In this document: one piece after another, positions 8,763 through 16,073 of the stretch | Numbering within the stretch: position 1 is the stretch's first letter | Layout of the letters: each line of letters begins with the position of its first letter | Source: an uncultured Clostridia bacterium | Lineage (GTDB): Bacteria; Bacillota; Clostridia; Lachnospirales; CAG-274 | Assembly (NCBI GenBank): GCA_947585865.1 | Contig: CANPXH010000003.1 | Location: 1-64,000, forward strand | Reading direction: 5' to 3' | DNA: 64,000 nt | Notes under the pieces: generated by a model | What the model saw: the letters and a program-made list of their open reading frames with translations, nothing else | Databases searched by the model: none | What the model was told of the DNA's origin: nothing | Translations under genes and position numbers: made by a program

Positions 8763-9916
8763 GATAATGTTATTTTAAGCAGAACAGGAGTTATAAGAGT
8801 AGTTACTATGACCATAAACACAACGGCAGGGAATAACGAAGTGTCGAGCAAGCCGCTGTCAAGTCCCTTTTGCGCCACTATAAGCGCCACCTCGCCCCTA
8901 GATACCATACCAAGCCCTATTGAGACAGCCTCTCTTTTATTAAAGCCGCAAAGATATGCGCTTGCTCCGCAGCCTATGATCTTAGTGGCAACGGCAACAG
9001 CAAGCAGAATAAGGGCAAAAGCTATAACAGACGGCTCGTTCCCAAGCGCTCGCAGATCGGTCCTTATGCCTATGCAGGCAAAAAATATAGGCGTGAAAAA
9101 AAGATATCCAAGGCTGTCAATGCTGTCATCTATGTAGCTGCTTATGCCAAAGCTGCAAAGCACTATACCGGCAAAATAAGCTCCCGTAATATCGGCAACG
9201 CCGAAAAATTCTTCTGCACAAAAGCTCATGGCAAAACAAAAGGCCAGCGCATACACGGCTATTCTCCTTCTGCGCCGCACTCTTTCCGCTATCATCTTCC
9301 CTATGATAGCCATAAGCCCTATTATAAAAACAAATATGAAAAACAGCAGTATCTTGATGAGCACCATAACAACGGATACACTTTCTTCTCCGCTCATGCC
9401 TGTGATCGCCGTAAGCACAACTATGCCTATGATGTCATCTATTATGGCGGCGCCAAGTATGGCAGTGCCGACAGGCGTCTTGAGCTTTCCCGCTTCTCTC
9501 AATGTTTCCGCCGTTATGCTTACCGATGTGGCAGTAAGCGTGACACCTGTGAACAACGCCTTTATAAAAGCTTCTTCGGGCTTTGCCGCCAGGCACAAAA
9601 GCGTGCCTCCCGCCAAGGGCATGATCACTCCCATTACCGCCGTGACAAGCGCCGCTTTTCCGTTTGCCCTGAGTTGGCCTATGTCCGTTTCAAGCCCTGA
9701 ACGGAACATTAGTATTATAACGCCTATCTCTCCCGTCTTTATGAGAAAATCCGTTTCATTTACCACACCCATAACTGACGGCCCAAGTATTATCCCTGCC
9801 CCCAGAGAACCTACTGCCGTGGGCAGACTTATCCGTCTTGAGGCTGTGCCGAATACGTTTGTGGATAACAGTATCACCGCAAGGGCAAAGAGATAAAAAT
9901 AATTTGATGTGTGCAT
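8744..9916 (-). CDS. Cation:proton antiporter, CPA2/KefB-like
   Basis: A 390-residue polytopic membrane protein with about 12 hydrophobic segments, expected to exchange Na+ or K+ for protons. Family features are the N-terminal LPTAVGSLGAGIILGPSVMG, the DD pair in AAIIDDIIGIVVL (about residue 155, the ion-binding aspartates of electrogenic members) and the C-terminal GLGMVSRGEVALIVAQKG. It ends after the membrane domain and lacks the Rossmann-type RCK/TrkA-N domain of KefB/KefC, as do many short NapA/GerN-type antiporters. GerN-type proteins act in spore germination in Bacillus, but nothing here proves that role. A repeat element starts 30 bp upstream of the start codon, so its promoter region is unusually short or lies in the repeat. 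Confidence 0.88.
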   Translation of the reverse strand: MHTSNYFYLFALAVILLSTNVFGTASRRISLPTAVGSLGAGIILGPSVMGVVNETDFLIKTGEIGVIILMFRSGLETDIGQLRANGKAALVTAVMGVIMPLAGGTLLCLAAKPEEAFIKALFTGVTLTATSVSITAETLREAGKLKTPVGTAILGAAIIDDIIGIVVLTAITGMSGEESVSVVMVLIKILLFFIFVFIIGLMAIIGKMIAERVRRRRRIAVYALAFCFAMSFCAEEFFGVADITGAYFAGIVLCSFGISSYIDDSIDSLGYLFFTPIFFACIGIRTDLRALGNEPSVIAFALILLAVAVATKIIGCGASAYLCGFNKREAVSIGLGMVSRGEVALIVAQKGLDSGLLDTSLFPAVVFMVIVTTLITPVLLKITLSKKWSV

Positions 9917-10027
9917 ATTGACCTCTTTTAAATTTTTTGGGGTATCTTACTTTAAAAAGTAAATTATATGTACTTCTTTTGAAAAAAGTACCAAAAACGT
10001 GGGAACCTTCCGATGGTTCCCACACCC

Positions 10028-10072
10028 TGGCTGCTTGGGCGAGCAGTATCACGAAGTGATACGACCAGCCCC
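10028..10072. repeat. Mini-insert W in copy A
   Basis: A 45-bp stretch with a GTATCAC-gaa-GTGATAC hairpin and outer GGCTG/CAGCC pairing. It interrupts arm X exactly between CACACCC and TCCGAACGG; copy C reads straight through this point, so it provides the empty site. Confidence 0.82.
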
Positions 10073-10502
10073 TCCGAACGGCTTTTGGGGCTCAAAGGTA
10101 ATCTATTTTTATACCTTTTGACCCCAAAAGAATCGGGCTCCCACTTAGCCACGCTGCGGCTGTGGGAGGTGAGGCTTCACATAAATATTAGCTTTTCAAA
10201 TTGAAAAGCCTTAAGACTTGGACAAATAATATCATGTAGTAACACAACTAATTTTTATACTTCTCTTAGTTGTGTTACAGCTATGGGATTTAAAATTTCA
10301 AATAAATATTGAATTTTTCGTTTGTACGTGTTCACATCAGTAGTCTATTTTATAAGTAACTTTATTGAGAGGTTTATCCTTCTGCCGACCGCAAGGTGGT
10401 CAGGCAGAAGCCCTGCTTCTTTTGAGGTCAGGAGCTATAAAAATAGAATACCTTTGTGCCTCAAAAGCCGTTTAAGGGGTGTGGGGAGAATCGGAACTCC
10501 CC

Positions 10503-10564
10503 ATTGCACGGAAAGACTTATCCGACGGCCGCAGGCCGGCTTTCGGCGAAGCCGAAAGTGCTGA
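10503..10564. repeat. Mini-insert Z in copy A
   Basis: A 62-bp, three-hairpin module from ATTGCAC to GTGCTGA, inserted between CTCCCC and ACGTTTTTGG. Copies B and C have the uninterrupted junction. Three further copies are at 37048, 37370 and 40461. Confidence 0.85.
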
Positions 10565-10683
10565 ACGTTTTTGGTACTTTTTTCGCAAAAAAGTACAAAT
10601 AAATTTACTTACTTTTTAAAGTAAGGCAAAAAAGCTTGACAAATAAAAAATTTGTGCTGCTTTTTAAAGCAGCTAAATAAAAT

Positions 10684-11493
10684 TTACTGCACCTTCACCC
10701 TAATATTTATAAAATACTCATCTTCATTTTTTTCCATTTCGTAATTGGTATCCATACCCGATTCGTTCATAATACCCACAGCCTGCTTTATTGTGCTGGT
10801 AAAAAGCCGCATTTCATTAAACTGCTTTCTTGCCTCATTATTGTTTTTTTCGCTGTTTCCCGCAAGCCTGTGGGTCCTCATGGCGCTGTTCACCACTACC
10901 TCAGTTTTGTCCTTATTAAGCCCGAGCTTATTAATTTTGTCTATAATGCTCTTTTGCATCGCACTGTCATCTGTTCTCAAAAGCAGCCTGGCATTTTCCA
11001 TAGGTATGTCCTTATCCATAAGCATTGCCCTTACATCCCTGTCAAAGCGGCAAAATTCCAAAAGCTCTTTTACTCTGTTTTCGGATACGGAAAGCAAGTG
11101 AGATATTTCATTTGTGCTGTATTTAAAGCCCTCGTACAGTATCCTCATCCCCTCTGCCGCTTCCAAATAATGAAGGTCTGTCCTCTGCATATTTTCCGCC
11201 ATAGTAACTGCCGCCGCATCCCTGTCGCTCAGCTCTATCATAACGGAGGGTATGCTTTCAAGGCCTGCGAGCCTTGTTGCTCTCAAGCGCCTTTCCCCAA
11301 ACACAAGCTCATAAAGCCTGTTGTTTATAAGCCTTACGCTTATGGGCTGCAGTATGCCGTATTTTTTTACCGAATCCACAAGCTCCTTCATATTCCCCTC
11401 TCTGAATATGCTTCTGGTCTGATACGGATTGGGAAGTATTTTGTCTACAGGCAGGTATATTATTTCATTTCCTTTGTACACATTAGTTGTCAT
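10684..11493 (-). CDS. ParB/Noc-family DNA-binding protein
   Basis: A 269-residue chromosome-partition type protein (ParB/Spo0J or the Noc nucleoid-occlusion paralogue). The ParB N-terminal nuclease-like domain is clear: LPNPYQTR, GILQPISVRLI, the CTP-binding GERRLRATRLAG and TMAENMQRTDLHYLEAAEGM. A helix-turn-helix region follows (about residues 115-150, YSTNEISHLLSVSENRVKELLEFCRF). There is no parA beside it, and no canonical 16-bp parS palindrome was spotted in the window, so it may be a Noc-like or orphan copy. Start ATG 11493 has AAAGGGGTG six bases upstream; a TTG at 11511 is less likely. Repeat copy A begins 59 bp after the stop. Confidence 0.87.
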   Translation of the reverse strand: MTTNVYKGNEIIYLPVDKILPNPYQTRSIFREGNMKELVDSVKKYGILQPISVRLINNRLYELVFGERRLRATRLAGLESIPSVMIELSDRDAAAVTMAENMQRTDLHYLEAAEGMRILYEGFKYSTNEISHLLSVSENRVKELLEFCRFDRDVRAMLMDKDIPMENARLLLRTDDSAMQKSIIDKINKLGLNKDKTEVVVNSAMRTHRLAGNSEKNNNEARKQFNEMRLFTSTIKQAVGIMNESGMDTNYEMEKNEDEYFINIRVKVQ

Positions 11494-11650
11494 AGGTAAC
11501 ACCCCTTTCAATGTATATAGTAATTATACCATATTTACCAATTTTTTCCATTTATTGCGGCGGTGAAATTTTTCCACACTGCGACAAAAAATTACAGACA
11601 CACATTTTGCATTTACTGCATATAAATAAATATATGTCAGGAGTGATGCT

Positions 11651-12064
11651 ATGTACCCGAATAAATATTTGACGGAGCTTATAAAAGATGCTCTCGATGA
11701 GGAAGCAAAAAGCAGCGCTTTCTATGAAACGCTTGCGGGCAGGCTAAACGATATAGACGATAAAAACAGACTCAAACAAATGAGCCTGGATGAAAAAAAA
11801 CATTATAATATGCTTAATGAAATGTATGAAAAGCTTACGGGAAAACCCTTTGCGGCCGGGGAAAATACAGATGAGGACAAGGATGAAAATATTGTAAAAT
11901 GTATTGAAAAGTCTATCGACAAGGAGCTGGAGGCAGTGGAGCTGTATCGCCCTATCCTCTTTGCCCTTGAAGATACCACCTTCAAAAATCATCTTCAGGA
12001 GATCATAACCGATGAGCAAAATCACGCCGCAAGGCTGAACTATATGTACAGCAAATATAAATAA
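11651..12064 (+). CDS. Ferritin-like (rubrerythrin-fold) protein
   Basis: A 137-residue predicted four-helix bundle. The pattern of paired metal ligands typical of the ferritin-like superfamily is visible: DEEAKSSAFYE (about 16-26), SLDEKKHYNML (about 46-56), KELEAVELY (about 96-104) and TDEQNHAARL (about 121-130). It lacks the C-terminal rubredoxin CxxC domain of true rubrerythrins. Such short proteins bind diiron and act in oxidative stress or iron handling, and several sit in spore coats; the exact role here is unknown. AGGAGTG precedes the ATG, and a hairpin terminator follows directly. Confidence 0.82.
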   Translation: MYPNKYLTELIKDALDEEAKSSAFYETLAGRLNDIDDKNRLKQMSLDEKKHYNMLNEMYEKLTGKPFAAGENTDEDKDENIVKCIEKSIDKELEAVELYRPILFALEDTTFKNHLQEIITDEQNHAARLNYMYSKYK

Positions 12065-12068
12065 TAAA

Positions 12069-12105
12069 AAACACGTTCTTCGGCAAGTCCTTGAAGAACG
12101 TGTTT
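12069..12105. terminator. Hairpin terminator shared by converging genes
   Basis: AAACACGTTCTTC pairs with GAAGAACGTGTTT around an 11-nt loop, with A and T tracts at the outer edges, between the ferritin-like gene and the gene ending at 12114. Confidence 0.82.
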
Positions 12106-12113
12106 AGTGGCTT

Positions 12114-13271
12114 TTATTCAAATTTCAGTATAAACACAGGGGGATCTTCATCAAGAGTGAGCATATAGCTTATGGATGACTGAGTGTCCGCCGTCTTGTT
12201 GAACTGCAGCTTTCCGTCATCTCCTATATAGCCCAGCAGCTCCTTATCCGTGGCAAGGCATTCTATGAAAGCAAATCTTCCGCAGCCGCAGGCATAAAAG
12301 CCTTCACTGCTGTCCTTATCCGTTATTTCCCCCAGATCTGTAAGATCGTCTATTATGCCGCCCATATCCTCCGTGTCTATTTCGCCAAAGTCGGCTATAT
12401 TGTACACCGGCATTAGCCCCGGCTCCATATCGGGGCATTTTGCATTTGCTGTCATTACCGCATCTTTTTCTTGGGCAAGGCTGCTGTCTACAACCTCCCA
12501 ATCGCCTTTTTCATTTACTCTGAGCAATACTTCTTTTATATCGGCGGGATCGGCTACGAGATTTCCCACAACAACGGCATACTTGTCATCGCAGGCAATA
12601 TGCTTTATATCGTGATTTTCCATATTGCAGGCCTTTAATATAGCGGTATTTTCTTCTTCGCCCCTTTTGGGAGAACGCACATCGCCATGGGCAAATGAAT
12701 AACGAAGAACAAGATCTTTATACTGCCCGCCGCTCAGCAATATCGGTTCCGCAAAGTCGGATACACAATAATAACCGTCTTTTGTATTTAGCACCGTTAC
12801 TATGGCAAGATCCTGACCCTTTATTTCCTGACCGCTGATGCTCCCTATGTCCGCAGGACTTATATATAGAATATCCACAAGCTTGTTTATCTCTTCCTCT
12901 GTAAGGCCTGTGTCCTTATCTGCAAGCACCGCTGCGGGAGAGACCGTGTCCTTATTTTTGTAGCTGTATAAAAATCCGTATTCGGATATGAGCCTTTGTT
13001 CCTTTTTGTTGGCATCAAGGTATTCGTTTGCTGCCGCAGCCGCCCTTTCCATAGCGGCCTTGTTTGTGTCTGTAAGGGCTATGTCCGAAGCGCCAACCTG
13101 TACATCTACGGTATCGCCGCTGCTTTCGGGCAGCATATCCGCTGCTTTGTCATTATTTTTGTGATTTATATAATATACCGATGCGAGTATGGCTGCCACG
13201 ACTGCAAAGCCTATTATTACAGGGAGCACCGTATGCCTGCTGCTCTGCTGCTCTTCTGTCTTATTCTCCAT
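12114..13271 (-). CDS. Membrane-anchored hypothetical protein
   Basis: A 385-residue protein that I do not recognise. One membrane segment lies near the N-terminus (about residues 14-36, VLPVIIGFAVVAAILASVYY), preceded by a short polar tail, so the roughly 340-residue acidic C-terminal region should lie outside the membrane. That region has an Ala-rich helix (about 72-90) and a CGCGRF motif near residue 328, but no catalytic pattern I can name. Start ATG 13271 lies inside the upstream gene's end (11-bp overlap). A GTG at 13283 would be only two bases from the AGGAG. It is the last gene of a three-gene operon with trmL. Confidence 0.75.
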   Translation of the reverse strand: MENKTEEQQSSRHTVLPVIIGFAVVAAILASVYYINHKNNDKAADMLPESSGDTVDVQVGASDIALTDTNKAAMERAAAAANEYLDANKKEQRLISEYGFLYSYKNKDTVSPAAVLADKDTGLTEEEINKLVDILYISPADIGSISGQEIKGQDLAIVTVLNTKDGYYCVSDFAEPILLSGGQYKDLVLRYSFAHGDVRSPKRGEEENTAILKACNMENHDIKHIACDDKYAVVVGNLVADPADIKEVLLRVNEKGDWEVVDSSLAQEKDAVMTANAKCPDMEPGLMPVYNIADFGEIDTEDMGGIIDDLTDLGEITDKDSSEGFYACGCGRFAFIECLATDKELLGYIGDDGKLQFNKTADTQSSISYMLTLDEDPPVFILKFE

Positions 13272-13671
13272 CAGAATATTCACTCTCCTTATCCTTTATG
13301 GTATCAAATACATCCTCTATTTCATTTTTGTGTATCTCAAGTATCTCGGCGACCCTTTCTTCAAGATCGGCCTCGCTGTAATCGATGACCGCTTCCCACA
13401 CGGGATCATAGTCGTCATCCGCCTCCGTTATTTCCGCCTTGCCTTTAAAGCATTCCATATCATAGTAGTCATATATGGCGCTGTATTCCCAGTCCTCAAC
13501 ATCCTTGGCGGTAGACAGCTTTATGTGGAGCTTCATGCCCTCCTCTTCCTCTGTGGCAAATATATTTACTATATAGTCTGCATTCTCCGTAATGTCAAGC
13601 GTTGCAAGCTCTTTTTCCAAAAAGCCCGTAGCCTTGTTTTTGAGCATTATTACTATCACTGTTTCTTCCAT
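13261..13671 (-). CDS. Small acidic protein, resembles clostridial DUF6762
   Basis: A 136-residue, strongly acidic soluble protein. Its layout (METVIVIMLKNKATGFLEKEL opening, a central VEDWEYSAIYDYYD segment and a C-terminal EIEDVFDTIKDKE helix) matches my memory of the clostridial family DUF6762, whose function is unknown; this was not checked by search. It overlaps trmL by 16 bp upstream and the membrane protein gene downstream by 11 bp, so the three genes are translationally coupled. No localisation signal is seen. Confidence 0.72.
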   Translation of the reverse strand: MEETVIVIMLKNKATGFLEKELATLDITENADYIVNIFATEEEEGMKLHIKLSTAKDVEDWEYSAIYDYYDMECFKGKAEITEADDDYDPVWEAVIDYSEADLEERVAEILEIHKNEIEDVFDTIKDKESEYSDGE

Positions 13672-14180
13672 ACTGAACTTACCCCCGCTTCATCCCAACT
13701 GTGTCTGTGCAAGTGTCCTTCAAAAAGCATTCCTCTGAAATTATTCTGCCTAAGCGCTTCATATAATATTATTGCCACCGAATTGGCAAGATTAAGGCTT
13801 CTGTACTGCTCAAGCATAGGTATCCTTATGGCGGAGGATCTGTATTGCAGCAGTATCTCCTCGGGTATTCCCGAACCCTCGCTGCCGAACATTATGAAAT
13901 CATCGTCGGCATACTCCACATCGGTATAGCATTTTTCCGCCTTTGTGGTGGCCATATATATATTGGCGCCTGTATTCCTGCTTAAGAAATCTTCAAAGGA
14001 GTCATAATATGTCACATCTATATCCTTCCAATAGTCCATACCCGCTCTTTTGAGCGTCTTGTCGTTTATGACAAAACCAAAGGGGCGTATGAGATGGAGC
14101 TTCGTACCCGTAGCAACACAGGTTCTGCCTATATTTCCTGTATTCATGGGTATTTCAGGCTGATGCAGCACTATATTCAT
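13656..14180 (-). CDS. trmL: tRNA (cytidine/uridine-2'-O-)-methyltransferase TrmL
   Basis: SPOUT-fold methyltransferase that 2'-O-methylates the wobble nucleotide 34 of tRNA-Leu isoacceptors using S-adenosylmethionine. The 174-residue length is normal. All three SPOUT motifs are present: NTGNIGRTC near residue 13, the knot motif FGSEGSGIPEEIL near 107 and the C-terminal IPMLEQYRSLNLANSVAIILYEAL. GGAGTGACG lies upstream of ATG 14180. It is the first gene of a coupled operon and is divergent from perR, with a 177-bp intergenic region between them. Confidence 0.95.
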   Translation of the reverse strand: MNIVLHQPEIPMNTGNIGRTCVATGTKLHLIRPFGFVINDKTLKRAGMDYWKDIDVTYYDSFEDFLSRNTGANIYMATTKAEKCYTDVEYADDDFIMFGSEGSGIPEEILLQYRSSAIRIPMLEQYRSLNLANSVAIILYEALRQNNFRGMLFEGHLHRHSWDEAGVSSVWKKQ

Positions 14181-14324
14181 ATAACGTCACTCCGTTCTGT
14201 CTGCAAATAGCTGACCCTTACTTTTTATTAATCTTAGCATAAAAGCTAAAATTTTACAACTAAATTAAAGCTTTTTTTGCAAAAAAAATATTGACAATGA
14301 TTTTAAATTATATTAAGCTTTAAT

Positions 14325-14339
14325 TAATAATAATTATCA
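14325..14339 (+). promoter_or_regulatory. PerR/Fur-type 7-1-7 operator
   Basis: TAATAAT-a-ATTATCA matches the 7-1-7 inverted repeat recognised by Fur-family regulators with one mismatch between arms. It lies directly upstream of the perR ribosome site (GGAGGAGA), so autoregulation is likely. A TTGACA at 14291 may be the -35 element, but no clear -10 was found at the right distance. Confidence 0.65.
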
Positions 14340-14357
14340 TTGGGAGGAGATGAGCCT

Positions 14358-14780
14358 ATGAATAAACTGGCGGAAAACCTTAAGGCAAACAAGCTTAAGG
14401 TCACACCTCAGCGCCTTGCAATATACAGCTATCTTGCCAACACGAACGAACATCCCACCGTAGAAACTATATACAACAGCCTTAAAGACGACTATCCCGC
14501 TATGAGCCTTGCCACCGTTTACAAGACCGTAGCATCTCTTCGTGACAGCCATCTTATAAAGGAATTCAATTTGGGCGAGGACAGCAATCGCTATGACGCA
14601 CATATGGAAAATCACTGTCATCTCCTCTGCACTAAGTGCCATAGGGTGTTCGACTACTACGGCGACATAGACCTTAAGCACGTTATGTATGAGCTTAAAA
14701 GCACCTTCGGCTTCGATACCGAGAGCTTCGATATGAATTTCTACGGCATATGCGAAGAATGCTCAAGGGAGCAAAGCTGA
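14358..14780 (+). CDS. perR: PerR-type peroxide-sensing repressor (Fur family)
   Basis: A 140-residue Fur-family metalloregulator. The winged-helix N-terminus has KVTPQRLAIYSYL and LATVYKTVASL. The regulatory ligands align with those of Bacillus PerR as I remember them: His in NEHPT, Asp in SNRYD, the two His in ENHCH and Asp in VFDYY; the two Asp positions are what separates PerR from Fur. Two CxxC pairs (CTKC and CEEC) form the structural zinc site. Start ATG 14358 has GGAGGAGA nine bases upstream. The adjacent 7-1-7 palindrome suggests autoregulation. Targets are expected to be peroxide and oxygen defence genes. Confidence 0.9.
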   Translation: MNKLAENLKANKLKVTPQRLAIYSYLANTNEHPTVETIYNSLKDDYPAMSLATVYKTVASLRDSHLIKEFNLGEDSNRYDAHMENHCHLLCTKCHRVFDYYGDIDLKHVMYELKSTFGFDTESFDMNFYGICEECSREQS

Positions 14781-14847
14781 ATGCCCAAATCAAAATAAAT
14801 TGCTGATACAGCAAAAATAAAGGGCTGCTGCGCCATGCTCTAAAAAA

Positions 14848-14923
14848 AGCTATCTTTTGATAAGATAGCTCAGCGTGTCGACAAAGTCGACACGCTTGAA
14901 AGAAATGTTTGCATTTCTTTCAG
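14848..14923. repeat. Three-hairpin repeat module, copy 1
   Basis: Three consecutive perfect hairpins: AGCTATCTT..AAGATAGCT, GCGTGTCGA..TCGACACGC and TGAAAGAAATG..CATTTCTTTCA. The same three in the same order occur at 26137-26222 with different loops. It lies after perR and before the converging LysR gene. Confidence 0.8.
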
Positions 14924-14934
14924 ATTAATTAAGG

Positions 14935-15040
14935 TAGGAACCAGCCGTGTTTTCCGCAATTTTGGTGTTTAACACCAAAATTACAGAAAAGTTCCTGTCC
15001 TCGGAGGAAATGAATTCCTCCTGCGGATTAAAGTCTGCGA
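14935..15040. other. Further hairpin-rich intergenic segment
   Basis: A long interrupted stem AGGAAC..GTTCCT encloses TTTTC/GAAAA and the perfect AATTTTGGTGTT..AACACCAAAATT hairpin. It is followed by a GGAGGAA-atgaa-TTCCTCC hairpin. No coding frame or known RNA family was recognised. Confidence 0.5.
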
Positions 15041-15109
15041 CGCTTTTTTTCAAGCTGTTTGCTTTGATAATTCATATTTTGGGTCAAATTTTACTTTTTT
15101 GACAGTCTG

Positions 15110-15137
15110 AGCTATCTTTTGATAAGATAGCTTTTTT
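15110..15137 (+). terminator. Hairpin terminator repeating the first hairpin of the module
   Basis: The same AGCTATCTT..AAGATAGCT palindrome as at 14848 recurs here, followed by six T residues, 262 bp downstream. It reads as a rightward terminator for perR transcription. Confidence 0.7.
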
Positions 15138-15163
15138 ATATGTTCTCTAAAGCTTTCAAAACG

Positions 15164-16033
15164 TCAGTCCTTATATCTGATATATTCCAAAAATTTCTTA
15201 ACGGCTACAGATGTACTTCTGCTATCCTTTATGGCAAGCCCTATTTGCCTGTAGGCCGGCACATCCAGCTCCTTTGTAACGATATTGTAGGGTATCCTTT
15301 TAAGTATGAGCTGAGGCAATATGCTTATGCCGAGTCCGCTTTCCACCATAGACATTATGGCATAGTCGTCAAGAGTGGTAAAGTGGATGTTAGGCTTTAT
15401 ATTATGCTTTTCAAATATCTCGGATATTTCCGCCTTTGCACTTTTTTCAAGAAGCATAAAGGGATAATCGCAAAGAGCCTTTACGGGAAAACGATCGCAG
15501 TCCGCAAGAGGGTGATCCTTTGGCAGCACTGCAAGGAGCTTGTCCTCCTCCAAAAATATCGCCTCTATTTCTTCCGAAACTGGAAGTATCGTAAAGCCGC
15601 AGTCCACCCTTCCCTCGGCTACCCATTCCTCTATTTCCTTATATTCTCCTACAAGAAGTTCATAGTCTATATTGGGATAGTCCTTTTGGAATTCCTTTAT
15701 TATATTGGGCAGCCAATGAGTTGCAACGCTTGAAAATGTTCCTATCCTTATAAGACCCGACTGCAGTCCGTTTATCTCTTTTATCTGTGATTGAAGCTTT
15801 TCATAGTCCACACATACATTCTGCGCATAGGGCAAAAGCCTCAGTCCGTCTGAGGTAAGGCGTACTCCCGCTCTGCTTCTCTCCAAAAGGGATACTCCCC
15901 ATTCCTTTTCAAGATCGTTTATCATTCGGCTTATGGCTGACTGAGAATATTTCAGCTTTTCCCCTGCCTTTGTAAAGCTGCCGTATTCCACAGTCTTTAC
16001 AAAAGCCATAAATTTTTGTATGTTCATATCCAT
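15164..16033 (-). CDS. LysR-family transcriptional regulator
   Basis: A 289-residue LysR-type regulator. The N-terminal winged helix-turn-helix is typical (residues 5-65: FVKTVEYGSFTKAGEKLKYSQSAISRMINDLEKEWGVSLLERS). The C-terminal half has the periplasmic-binding-protein-like effector domain (about 90-289). Start ATG 16033 was chosen because GGAAGG lies seven bases upstream and the protein then begins MDMNIQKFMAFV; longer in-frame starts to 16090 lack a ribosome site. The neighbour upstream is rbgA, co-oriented with a short gap; no obvious target gene lies divergently. The ligand cannot be predicted. Confidence 0.9.
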   Translation of the reverse strand: MDMNIQKFMAFVKTVEYGSFTKAGEKLKYSQSAISRMINDLEKEWGVSLLERSRAGVRLTSDGLRLLPYAQNVCVDYEKLQSQIKEINGLQSGLIRIGTFSSVATHWLPNIIKEFQKDYPNIDYELLVGEYKEIEEWVAEGRVDCGFTILPVSEEIEAIFLEEDKLLAVLPKDHPLADCDRFPVKALCDYPFMLLEKSAKAEISEIFEKHNIKPNIHFTTLDDYAIMSMVESGLGISILPQLILKRIPYNIVTKELDVPAYRQIGLAIKDSRSTSVAVKKFLEYIRYKD

Positions 16034-16073
16034 AACGATACCTTCCTTCGCCCTATTTTGCAATAATATTGCA

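Larger units (their letters stand above)
9946..10625. repeat. Modular hairpin repeat, copy A (full length)
   Basis: A 680-bp intergenic element with inverted ends. The left end starts CTTACTTTAAAAAGTAA followed by a GTAC..GTAC palindrome and CCAAAAACG; the right end is the inverse and finishes CTTACTTTTTAAAGTAAG. Inside are arm X (about 9999-10185, hairpins at 9999-10022, 10081-10130 and 10139-10168), a centre with a GTAACACAACTAA inverted repeat (10239-10278), and arm Y in inverse orientation (10377-10502). It carries nested inserts W (10028-10072) and Z (10503-10564). No coding frame is supported. It is homologous along its length to copy B in the opposite orientation. Confidence 0.88.

Noticed and set aside
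9228-9896. 222-codon plus-strand frame opposite the antiporter
   Set aside because: Ser/Pro/Ala-rich antisense shadow of a well supported membrane protein gene.
10684-11493. ParB-like gene considered as the chromosomal parB of a parABS locus
   Set aside because: There is no parA next to it, no parS-like 16-bp palindrome was noticed, and the neighbours are not the usual rnpA-trmE-rsmG set; ParB/Noc family is as far as the sequence goes.
13989-14180. trmL considered as a general SpoU rRNA methyltransferase
   Set aside because: Length of 174 residues and the short N-terminus without an extra RNA-binding domain fit TrmL, not TrmH/RlmB.
15140-15733. 197-codon plus-strand frame opposite the LysR regulator
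   Set aside because: Shadow of the LysR gene; no family features.
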